Shown: piece after piece, positions 5,895-12,046 of the stretch | Layout: the number at the start of each line of letters is the position of its first letter | Position numbering within the stretch: position 1 is the stretch's first letter | From: Bacillota bacterium | GTDB lineage: Bacteria > Bacillota > Clostridia > Lachnospirales > Lachnospiraceae | Direction of reading: 5' to 3' | NCBI GenBank assembly: GCA_023387655.1 | Contig: JAEWHR010000104.1 | Coordinates: forward strand, 1 to 12,046 | DNA length: 12,046 bases | Position numbers and translations under genes: made by a program | The notes under the pieces: model-generated | What the model was told of the DNA's origin: nothing | Database searches by the model: none | What the model saw: the letters and a program-made list of their open reading frames with translations, nothing else

Positions 5895-6389
5895 ATGGAA
5901 ATTGAACGCAAATTTAAAATTAATAAGTTACCTGATAATTTAGAACAATATGAAAAGAAAGAGATTATTCAGGGTTACTTATGCACGAAACCTGTGGTAA
6001 GAATTCGCAAAAGTAATGAGAACTATATATTAACTTATAAAAATAAATCAAACTTAAGCCAAGAACATGCAGTCATAAGCGAAGAAGTTGAATTACCACT
6101 AACGAAAGAATCCTTCGAGCATTTACTTACAAAAGTAGATTCTGGCGTAATTGAGAAAACAAGATATTTGATTCCTCTTCTACAGGGGTTTACCGCTGAA
6201 CTTGATGTATTTCATGGAAAATTAAGCGGGCTTATGTTTGTTGAAGTGGAGTTTCCAAGTGAACTAGATGCGATAAATTTTAGTAAGCCGGATTGGTTTG
6301 GAGATGATGTTTCTAAAGATAAACGTTATCGCAATTCCTACTTAATATCGGTATCAAATTTTGATGATCTTCATTTGGAGATGAATTAA
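5895..6389 (+). CDS. CYTH domain protein (triphosphate tunnel metalloenzyme)
   Basis: Predicted soluble enzyme of the CYTH/TTM fold, which binds triphosphate-containing substrates with divalent metal inside a beta-barrel tunnel. The signature ExExK is present as MEIERKF (Glu2, Glu4, Lys6). Other tunnel residues expected in the fold are visible: Arg36 and Arg38 in VVRIRK, Lys49 and Lys51 in TYKNK, Glu63/64/66 in SEEVE, Lys88 and Arg90, Glu102 and Asp104 in AELDVF, Glu117 and Glu119 in VEVEF, and Arg144 in DKRYRN. The 164-residue length is typical of the bacterial single-domain form. Family members include inorganic triphosphatases, thiamine triphosphatases and class IV adenylate cyclases; the sequence alone does not tell which. 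AAGGAG (5881-5886) lies 8 nt before the ATG. The gene appears to be monocistronic. Confidence 0.88.
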   Translation: MEIERKFKINKLPDNLEQYEKKEIIQGYLCTKPVVRIRKSNENYILTYKNKSNLSQEHAVISEEVELPLTKESFEHLLTKVDSGVIEKTRYLIPLLQGFTAELDVFHGKLSGLMFVEVEFPSELDAINFSKPDWFGDDVSKDKRYRNSYLISVSNFDDLHLEMN

Positions 6390-6442
6390 TCCTTTAACGA
6401 AGTAGAGCGTAATAGTTTTATCACTTTGACAAAAGAAAACAT

Positions 6443-6472
6443 TTGACATTTATCGTTTTTTTGTCATATAAT
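6443..6472 (+). promoter_or_regulatory. Near-consensus sigma-A promoter upstream of gdhA
   Basis: TTGACA (6443-6448) and TATAAT (6467-6472) are perfect hexamers with an 18-bp spacer. The predicted transcription start is near 6479. A second TTTGACA lies exactly 17 bp upstream (6425-6431), but its own -10 would be poor. A terminator hairpin begins at the predicted start, about 140 bp before gdhA. Confidence 0.8.
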
Positions 6473-6478
6473 AAAAAT

Positions 6479-6540
6479 AAGCAAAGACGATGGGGTAGTT
6501 GCGTTTTGTAACTATACCCATTTTTATTTTGCTTTTTTTT
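6479..6540 (+). ncRNA. Candidate 60-nt small RNA or attenuated gdhA leader
   Basis: A perfect-hexamer promoter (6443-6472) predicts a start near 6479, and an intrinsic terminator ends at the T run 6533-6540. A transcript from this promoter would therefore be a hairpin RNA of about 62 nt unless polymerase reads through to gdhA at 6623. I do not recognise a known riboswitch or T-box; there is no room for an aptamer before the hairpin. Whether it is an independent RNA or a gdhA leader cannot be decided from sequence. Confidence 0.4.
6480..6540 (+). terminator. Intrinsic terminator hairpin located between promoter and gdhA
   Basis: The inner stem pairs ATGGG (6490-6494) and TAGTT (6496-6500) with AACTA (6510-6514) and CCCAT (6517-6521), with a small bulge and a 9-nt loop. 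An outer stem pairs AGCAAA (6480-6485) with TTTGCT (6528-6533) across an internal loop. A run of eight T (6533-6540) follows. It could stop read-through from the CYTH gene as well as transcripts from the promoter just upstream. Confidence 0.75.
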
Positions 6541-6622
6541 ATGTAAAATCAGCAATTGTATTGTTGGGATGCAATACGTTAGAGGACTATTTTAGGATTA
6601 TTATGAAAAGGAGAGAAAAGTC

Positions 6623-7957
6623 ATGGGATATGTTGATGAAGTAATCGAAAGAGCGATTGCCAAAAACCCAGGAGAGCCAGAGTTTATCCAGGCAGTTAAG
6701 GAGGTACTAAATTCCTTAAGACCAGTGGTGGATGCAAATGAAGCTTTGTACAGAAAAGAGGCACTTTTAGAGCGCTTAATAGAACCAGATAGACAGTTTA
6801 AATTTAGGGTACCTTGGGTTGATGATAAAGGCCAAGTACAGGTAAATACGGGCTACCGTGTTCAGTTTAACAATTCTATTGGACCTTACAAGGGTGGATT
6901 ACGTTTACATCCATCTGTTAATATAGGTATAATCAAATTTTTAGGGTTTGAACAAATCTTTAAAAACTCCTTAACTAGCTTACCAATCGGTGGTGGTAAG
7001 GGTGGTTCTGATTTTGATCCTAAGGGCAAGTCCGATCGTGAAGTTATGGCATTTTGTCAAAGTTTTATGACTGAGCTTTGTAAGTATATTGGAGCAGACG
7101 TTGACGTACCAGCTGGTGATATTGGTACAGGAGCAAGAGAAATCGGTTACATGTACGGTCAATATAAAAGAATACGTGGAATGTACGAAGGAGTATTAAC
7201 TGGAAAGGGACTATCTTATGGCGGTTCTTTAGTTCGTACAGAGGCGACAGGATATGGTTTATTATATTTAACAGATGAGATGCTTAAGTGCAATGGAATT
7301 GATATAGCAGGAAAGACGATTTGTATCTCTGGTTCTGGTAATGTTGCTATCTATGCAACTCAAAAAGCACAACAATTGGGTGCGAAGGTAGTTACATTAA
7401 GTGATTCTACAGGTTGGATTTATGATCCAGAAGGTATTGATTTAGATGCTGTAAAGGAAATTAAAGAAGTGAAGCGTGCTCGTTTAACTGAGTACAAAAA
7501 CTATAGACCAAACAGCGAGTACCATGAAGGTAGGGGCGTATGGTCTGTGAAATGTGATATTGCACTTCCTTGTGCTACACAAAATGAGTTGTTGTTAGAG
7601 GATGCAAAAGTACTTGTTGCAAATGGATGTAAAGCAGTAGCAGAAGGTGCAAATATGCCTACCACACTAGAGGCTACAGAGTATTTACAGGAGAATGGTG
7701 TATTATTTGCGCCTGGCAAAGCTGCAAATGCAGGTGGTGTTGCTACTTCAGCACTTGAGATGAGCCAAAACTCAGAACGACTTAGCTGGAGTTTTGAAGA
7801 AGTAGATGCTAAGTTAAAGGACATTATGGTAAATATCTTCCATAACATGGATGATGCTGCAAAACGTTATGGTTTCGAAGGAAATTATGTTGTTGGTGCT
7901 AACATTGCTGGTTTTGAGAAGGTTGCGAATGCTATGATAGCACAAGGCGTTTGCTAG
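6623..7957 (+). CDS. gdhA: Glutamate dehydrogenase, NADP-type
   Basis: Hexameric cytosolic enzyme interconverting 2-oxoglutarate plus ammonium and glutamate with a nicotinamide cofactor; a main ammonium-assimilation route. At 444 aa it has the length of the short bacterial GDH family. Visible elements: substrate-domain NTGYRVQFNNSIGPYKGGLR (75-94, Lys90), PIGGGKGGSDFDPKG (121-135, catalytic Lys126), PAGDIGTGAREIGYMYG (163-179, Asp166), Rossmann loop GSGNVA (237-242), and NAGGVATSALEMSQNS (369-384). Cofactor choice: Clostridium symbiosum NAD-GDH has Phe238 and Pro262; here the equivalent positions are Ser238 (SGSGN) and Ser262 (SDSTG), as in the NADP-dependent E. coli enzyme, so NADPH use is inferred. 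AAGGAG (6608-6613) lies 9 nt before the ATG. Expression probably involves the promoter-terminator leader upstream. It faces the germination operon across a shared terminator. Confidence 0.96.
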   Translation: MGYVDEVIERAIAKNPGEPEFIQAVKEVLNSLRPVVDANEALYRKEALLERLIEPDRQFKFRVPWVDDKGQVQVNTGYRVQFNNSIGPYKGGLRLHPSVNIGIIKFLGFEQIFKNSLTSLPIGGGKGGSDFDPKGKSDREVMAFCQSFMTELCKYIGADVDVPAGDIGTGAREIGYMYGQYKRIRGMYEGVLTGKGLSYGGSLVRTEATGYGLLYLTDEMLKCNGIDIAGKTICISGSGNVAIYATQKAQQLGAKVVTLSDSTGWIYDPEGIDLDAVKEIKEVKRARLTEYKNYRPNSEYHEGRGVWSVKCDIALPCATQNELLLEDAKVLVANGCKAVAEGANMPTTLEATEYLQENGVLFAPGKAANAGGVATSALEMSQNSERLSWSFEEVDAKLKDIMVNIFHNMDDAAKRYGFEGNYVVGANIAGFEKVANAMIAQGVC

Positions 7958-8019
7958 TAATAAGATAGTAGGAAAAAATCTTCTTTAATTTTTGTTAGCT
8001 CATATAAAACATGAAAAAT

Positions 8020-8049
8020 GCTGTCCAACTGGTTACCTAGATGGACAGC
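8020..8049. terminator. Terminator shared by gdhA and the germination operon
   Basis: GCTGTCCA (8020-8027) and TGGACAGC (8042-8049) are perfect 8-bp arms, extendable by CT/AG past one mismatch, around a 14-nt loop. The plus strand continues TTCTTTT and the minus strand continues ATTTTTC, so it can act in both directions. It lies 62 bp after gdhA and 5 bp after the stop of the germination B subunit gene. Confidence 0.8.
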
Positions 8050-8054
8050 TTCTT

Positions 8055-9293
8055 TTATATCTCCTGTTTCTCGTTTCTTCGTGAGATTCGTTGGATAAAG
8101 CATACGATTCCAAGAAGAGATGGTAAAACATATTGAAAAACCAGATTAATAGGCATCATATAAGACAATAAAAATTCGTCAATTTCATACTGTGTTATTT
8201 CACGTAAAAAAACATAACAACAGCTAACAAGTATTAGAGGGGCTCCAAGACATAATAATAATGTGGTATGTCTTGATGGAGAAACTACATCTAAAGGTGC
8301 ATTGGATTCTTCATTTTGTGATTCTTGATTCTTTTTTTGGAATACAAAACTAAGGCAAGTAACGCTAATAAGCGCAAATACACATACAGCTGTAAAATCA
8401 GATACAATGCATATTAAAGTGATAAAAGCATCAAATCTTTCAAACGTACTGAGAATAGAGATTCCCTTGACGGATTGATAGATAGGGTAAGTGAAATTTT
8501 CTGTTAATTTAGGCCCATTGATACAAAGGGACAATAGAACTGATGCGAAGCAAAGCAATGTAAACTGTAAGATACATCGGTAAAGTCTTGTTTGAAAGGT
8601 ATGGGTTCTTTTTTGCTTACAACGAGAATCTGGAGCGTAATTTGCTTCAATATCACTAGGCAACTCTGGTTTTCGTTCGATATTACCTAGAAAGAAAAGT
8701 AATAACATTAAATTTCCACCGACGGATGCGATGATTGGAATTCTACGTAGATTATCGGATAGAGAACCAATACTTATCGTTTGCAGATATTCTGTATGAA
8801 AACTTGGTACCGCAAAAAGAAATAAGATACCTAGGAAGAATACCGCTGGTAAGAATAAAAATTCAGAAAAGCGAAGTATGGTCTTACTACCTTTGGAAAA
8901 GGCGTAAACACAAAGTAGAAATAAAAAACCAAGCAATATTTCTGCCGATATGGTTGGAAGAAGCGTTGTTTGTAATAACGTTGTATAGGAAGCAATCTTA
9001 AACAATATTACTAAGATACTCCACAGTGCATAAATAAGGAGAATAAACTTAGCAATGACCGATCCAACGAAATTACTTAGAATTTCTAATAGTGTATAGC
9101 CACGATAGGCATATACTACTTGATACATAAGCCAAGCAAAGATACATCCAATTACGCCATAATACAGTACAGCAACATATCCTGTTGAGTCTCCAGATGG
9201 AGATAGTAACCCCGGTAATCTTGAGAAAATCGGAGTAATCGATAACAAAAGAAAAGTATAGGTGAATTGTCGAAGAGTAACTTTATTGTCCAT
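8055..9293 (-). CDS. Spore germination receptor B subunit (GerB/Spore_permease family)
   Basis: Integral membrane subunit of a GerA-type germinant receptor in the spore inner membrane; B subunits belong to the APC transporter superfamily and contribute to germinant recognition. The 412-residue protein has about ten hydrophobic segments, beginning LRQFTYTFLLLSITPIFSRLPGLL, and the segment FERFDAFITLICIVSDF (about 287-303) matches the conserved GerB region. It is somewhat longer than the usual 360-370 residues: a charged loop near 208-230 and a polar loop near 325-345 look like the extra length. The start is set at ATG 9293, with AGGTG (9300-9304) 6 nt upstream, rather than a GTG at 9302 that has no site. 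The start overlaps the end of the C subunit gene by 11 bp, so it is the last, coupled gene of the operon. Confidence 0.88.
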   Translation of the reverse strand: MDNKVTLRQFTYTFLLLSITPIFSRLPGLLSPSGDSTGYVAVLYYGVIGCIFAWLMYQVVYAYRGYTLLEILSNFVGSVIAKFILLIYALWSILVILFKIASYTTLLQTTLLPTISAEILLGFLFLLCVYAFSKGSKTILRFSEFLFLPAVFFLGILFLFAVPSFHTEYLQTISIGSLSDNLRRIPIIASVGGNLMLLLFFLGNIERKPELPSDIEANYAPDSRCKQKRTHTFQTRLYRCILQFTLLCFASVLLSLCINGPKLTENFTYPIYQSVKGISILSTFERFDAFITLICIVSDFTAVCVFALISVTCLSFVFQKKNQESQNEESNAPLDVVSPSRHTTLLLCLGAPLILVSCCYVFLREITQYEIDEFLLSYMMPINLVFQYVLPSLLGIVCFIQRISRRNEKQEI

Positions 9294-10488
9294 AAGATGC
9301 ACCTGTCTCTATCATATAATTTTTACCTAATTGAGAATTCGCAGTATATCGGAATTTTACTGTTTCTATCTGGAAATCTGGTAATTCCTGTGAGGTTATT
9401 CCTTGCTCTTTGTACTTTTGATTGACACGATTCTCTAGTTCAAGCAGGTCTACCTTATGAGTTTTCATATAGCTTGTTAGCGTGGCAAATTGACTTTTCA
9501 TATACTGATTTTGTCTGGAGGTCAGTTCTTTAATCTCGGCAATTTCATATAAAGAAGGTTGACTTGTTGCCTCTTTGATATCGGTATCGAAATCGAGTTT
9601 TATTTCAGTGATAATCTCATTCCCTTGATTCGTAACATCAATATTACATTTGTAGTTGTTTATCTCTAATGCAATGGTAGAATTCACTTGATTTGTAAAG
9701 GCTTGTAGACTATCGTTTCCTGATAAACTTTTACTCTTATCTAATTGATGATAGGAAAGGTAGATTGGATAGGAACGAACTCTATTTCTAACCAAATCCA
9801 ACAAAGAGGACATGGAGGCAGTTAGATATTGATAAAGTGAATCCCCCTTAAAAACAGCATATCCTGTAATGTATAGGGATTGATTATCTTCTGTTAGATA
9901 AGGTAATAGTAAATTTCTTTTATTGTCTGATAATGCATTTAGAACATCCAATAATGTATTGTCTGTCTTTTTTAGTAGTTGCCTTTGCTTCATATCAAGA
10001 GCTTGTAGTTCAGATATTATATTTCTCTCATCCTCTAAACCACGCAAGATAAAATCATGGATATTAGAGAGGGGAAGAAGATAGACCGAGGCATTCGTCT
10101 TAGTGGTATGTTCCCTGACGATATAATCTAGTCCTTTAAATAACCCATCTTTACAAACGGTATCACTAACTAAATAATAATTTGTGTGTGCAATGGTAAT
10201 TGGATATCGATTCTTTAATTTTAGGTTCTCAAAGGCTGCATAAACTGTGTTACCAGTTCCGCTTACAGTAATTGGTGTGGTACTGTCACCAGAACCAGCG
10301 GCATCCGTATAGATTGCAGTGACAATATAATTCGTAGAAGATTTGTCAATAGCGATTATCCGAATGAGATCCACATTACTTATTTCCTGACGATTCATAT
10401 TGATATAGCATAAATATAGAAGTAGTAATATAGCGAAAAATCCTAGTATTTTAAGATGACGATAGGTGCGGTGATTTGATTTATTCAT
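9283..10488 (-). CDS. Spore germination receptor C subunit (Ger(x)C family), atypical anchor
   Basis: C subunit of the germinant receptor, normally a lipoprotein on the outer face of the spore inner membrane. At 401 aa the length is usual. Family features are a post-anchor RQEISNVDLIRIIAID segment (33-48), IAHTNYYLVSD near 99-109, a central SLYITGYAVFKGDSL (204-218), and a helical C-terminal domain (about 290-395) containing VNQKYKEQGI. The N-terminus is odd: residues 12-30 are hydrophobic with one Cys27 preceded by Leu-Tyr-Leu, not a canonical lipobox, and Cys27 is eight residues from the Glu of the RQEI motif, whereas I recall a GCW-type lipobox directly before it. It may be anchored as a single-pass membrane protein. 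AGGAGG overlaps the stop of the A subunit gene, 15 nt upstream. Confidence 0.84.
   Translation of the reverse strand: MNKSNHRTYRHLKILGFFAILLLLYLCYINMNRQEISNVDLIRIIAIDKSSTNYIVTAIYTDAAGSGDSTTPITVSGTGNTVYAAFENLKLKNRYPITIAHTNYYLVSDTVCKDGLFKGLDYIVREHTTKTNASVYLLPLSNIHDFILRGLEDERNIISELQALDMKQRQLLKKTDNTLLDVLNALSDNKRNLLLPYLTEDNQSLYITGYAVFKGDSLYQYLTASMSSLLDLVRNRVRSYPIYLSYHQLDKSKSLSGNDSLQAFTNQVNSTIALEINNYKCNIDVTNQGNEIITEIKLDFDTDIKEATSQPSLYEIAEIKELTSRQNQYMKSQFATLTSYMKTHKVDLLELENRVNQKYKEQGITSQELPDFQIETVKFRYTANSQLGKNYMIETGASYGQ
9300..9304 (-). promoter_or_regulatory. Ribosome binding site fixing the B subunit start
   Basis: AGGTG on the minus strand is 6 nt from ATG 9293 and lies inside the C subunit coding region. 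The in-frame GTG at 9302 overlaps it and has no purine-rich site of its own. Confidence 0.5.
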
Positions 10489-10503
10489 AAAGCTAGCACC
10501 TCC

Positions 10504-11970
10504 TTAATGTGTTTTTTGTTTCCGGCGATTTTTTTTCGCAATTTTTTTAGGACGTAATTCAAAGTCTTTAATTGGGTATCGGAGTAAGGTATCTTGGAGA
10601 ACATTCTCATGAGTATCTACAAATGGTGAAAGGTAAGCAACACCAAAACTATCTAGACTACATAGGTGCAAGCAGATAAAGATAATACCAATCATCACAC
10701 CAAAGAAACCAGCAAAGGCTGCTAAAATTCCAAGAACAAAACGGGATATACGCAGTGCTATTGCCAGATCTTGATTAGGAACCGTAAATCCAGCAATACC
10801 AGTAAGTGCGACAACAATAACTACGACTGGGGATATAATATTTGCAGTAACTGCGGCCTGACCTACGACTAAACCACCAACAATAGACATCGCCTGACCA
10901 ACTGGTTTAGGTAAACGAAGACCTGCTTCTATTAAAATCTCAAAGGAAAATAGCAATCCTAAAACTTCAATCCAAGAAGAAAAAGGAACTTTCGCTTTTG
11001 CTTCCTGAATTGAGAGAATCATCTGTACTGGTAGTAGTTGATTATGAAAGGTAGTAATTGATATATAAAAGGCAGGTAACAAAAGAGAAACTAATACGGT
11101 AATATAACGTAATAATCGGAAGGCAGAACTTGCAATAAAGTTTTCTGCATAATCCTCTGGGGATTGTAAAAGCATTGGTAGTTGACATGGCAACACATAG
11201 ACAAAAGGAATGCCATCCACTACAATTGCAATTCTACCGTCAGTAAGATTTGAGCAGCACCGATCTGGACGCTGAGTATACATAATTTGTGGCATCAAGG
11301 TTTGCTTCGGTGGAACTATATATTCTTCAATAAAAGAAGCAGCAGCGATATTATCGATATCGATGGACTTTAGTTGCTTCCTGATTTTATCAACAAGGGT
11401 TAAATCACAGATATTGCTAAGGTATACGAGAGCAACATCGGTTCGTGATTGTTTACCAACATACATTTGTTCAATCACTAGATAAGGAGATCGTATGCGT
11501 CTTCGAATTAGAGCTGTATTAGTACGTAACACTTCAATAAAGGAGTCTTTTGCTCCTTTCATTACGCCTTCTTCCGAGGGTTCGGAAATAGAACGTTTAT
11601 CAAAAGTTCGGACATCAAATAAAATTGCTTTCTGTAAATCATCGAAGATTAAACCGATCATACCACTCATAACACAAGTAATCAGTTTATCCATATCGGT
11701 AGTTTCCGAAGCGAAAGCATGATAAGCACCTCCATTATTAAAGATATACTCGAATAAGGATGCTTGAGTAGGACAGCGCTTTGCTCCATCTTCAGTTGTT
11801 AGAGGTTTAATAATAGAAAGGTCGAATAACTGACTATTTACCAATCCATCAACGCAGAAAATGGTAATTGTAAGATTGTAAGCACTTTTTATATGAATCG
11901 GACGTACTAAAACATCAGTACTTTTATTATATATTTCTTTAAGTGTAGCAGAATTGATTACCTGGGTCAT
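10504..11970 (-). CDS. Spore germination receptor A subunit (GerA family)
   Basis: A subunit of a GerA-type germinant receptor in the spore inner membrane. The 488-residue protein has a soluble N-terminal domain (to about 283) containing the conserved SISEPSEEGVMKGAKDSFIE region (about 127-146) and TALIRRRIRSP, then a membrane domain (about 285-445) with the family block IEAGLRLPKPVGQAMSIVGG followed by LVVGQAAVTANIISP. The C-terminal tail is very basic (KKIAKKNRRKQK). These are the conserved features of GerA/GerKA-type subunits; the germinant is not predictable. The start is set at ATG 11970, with AGGAG (11976-11980) 5 nt upstream, giving MTQVINSATLKEI. An in-frame ATG at 12018 adds 16 hydrophobic residues but has no ribosome binding site. 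It is the first gene of the A-C-B operon. I found no convincing promoter in 11981-12046. Confidence 0.92.
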   Translation of the reverse strand: MTQVINSATLKEIYNKSTDVLVRPIHIKSAYNLTITIFCVDGLVNSQLFDLSIIKPLTTEDGAKRCPTQASLFEYIFNNGGAYHAFASETTDMDKLITCVMSGMIGLIFDDLQKAILFDVRTFDKRSISEPSEEGVMKGAKDSFIEVLRTNTALIRRRIRSPYLVIEQMYVGKQSRTDVALVYLSNICDLTLVDKIRKQLKSIDIDNIAAASFIEEYIVPPKQTLMPQIMYTQRPDRCCSNLTDGRIAIVVDGIPFVYVLPCQLPMLLQSPEDYAENFIASSAFRLLRYITVLVSLLLPAFYISITTFHNQLLPVQMILSIQEAKAKVPFSSWIEVLGLLFSFEILIEAGLRLPKPVGQAMSIVGGLVVGQAAVTANIISPVVVIVVALTGIAGFTVPNQDLAIALRISRFVLGILAAFAGFFGVMIGIIFICLHLCSLDSFGVAYLSPFVDTHENVLQDTLLRYPIKDFELRPKKIAKKNRRKQKTH

Positions 11971-11975
11971 ATAAA

Positions 11976-11980
11976 CTCCT
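11976..11980 (-). promoter_or_regulatory. Ribosome binding site fixing the A subunit start
   Basis: AGGAG on the minus strand lies 5 nt before ATG 11970. The upstream ATG at 12018 has no comparable site, so the shorter protein is preferred. Confidence 0.65.
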
Positions 11981-12046
11981 ATGAAAAACGTTATCGTGTT
12001 ACAAAGTATTCCTATCATTAGTTGATAACGGTAGCATTTACATTCT

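Noticed and set aside
6980..7848. Minus-strand ORFs opposite gdhA
   Set aside because: Shadows of the strongly supported gdhA frame, without start signals.
8735..9001. Plus-strand 88-aa ORF inside the germination B subunit gene
   Set aside because: Antisense to a recognisable GerB-family protein; no ribosome binding site or homology recognised.
11495..11722. Plus-strand 75-aa ORF inside the germination A subunit gene
   Set aside because: Antisense to the conserved SEPSEEG region of the A subunit, so the open frame is a by-product of that coding sequence.
11989..12030. CGTTATC (11989-11995) and GATAACG (12024-12030) as an operator of the germination operon
   Set aside because: Only 7-bp arms with a 28-nt gap and no third copy; a sigma-G-type promoter was looked for in this stretch and not found. 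Too weak to annotate.

Overview
The window looks like chromosomal DNA of a low-GC, endospore-forming Firmicute, most likely a Lachnospiraceae member (Lachnoclostridium/Clostridium phytofermentans type). This rests on the AT-rich sequence, strong AGGAGG-type ribosome binding sites, GTG as an alternative start, a three-subunit spore germinant receptor operon, and a glutamate dehydrogenase closely resembling the Clostridium symbiosum enzyme as I remember it. The species assignment is inference. I see no transposase, phage gene, tRNA, rRNA or CRISPR array.

Left part (21-3654, + strand): a compact run of three genes that all point to DNA metabolism. They are a radical-SAM protein of the 'DNA modification/repair' type with a helix-hairpin-helix and a C-terminal QLSLF clamp-binding-like motif, its usual partner protein with a DUF4130 domain, and an AlkD-like HEAT-repeat DNA alkylation repair protein that overlaps the partner gene by 8 bp. 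A small low-complexity lipoprotein gene follows and ends at a bidirectional terminator (3668-3706). The radical-SAM/DUF4130 pair is widespread, but its reaction is unknown to me. This operon is the best candidate here for a poorly described system.

Middle (3723-7957): a minus-strand gene fusing a HAD phosphatase/phosphomutase-like domain to a GNAT acetyltransferase domain; a minus-strand small membrane protein of the putative ABC-transporter type IV family; a divergent intergenic region (5588-5894) with a perfect 14-bp inverted repeat; a plus-strand CYTH/triphosphate tunnel protein; and gdhA, an NADP-type glutamate dehydrogenase. Upstream of gdhA a near-consensus sigma-A promoter is followed at once by an intrinsic terminator hairpin. 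This suggests either a transcription-attenuated leader or a roughly 60-nt small RNA.

Right part (8055-11970, - strand): a GerA-family germinant receptor operon in the order A, C, B as transcribed. The subunits are an A subunit with a soluble N-terminal domain and a membrane domain, a C subunit whose N-terminus lacks a canonical lipobox, and a B subunit that is a multi-pass permease-like protein. The genes are tightly packed (15-nt gap, then an 11-bp overlap). The operon converges on gdhA at a shared terminator (8020-8049). Its promoter is probably at or beyond the right edge of the window.
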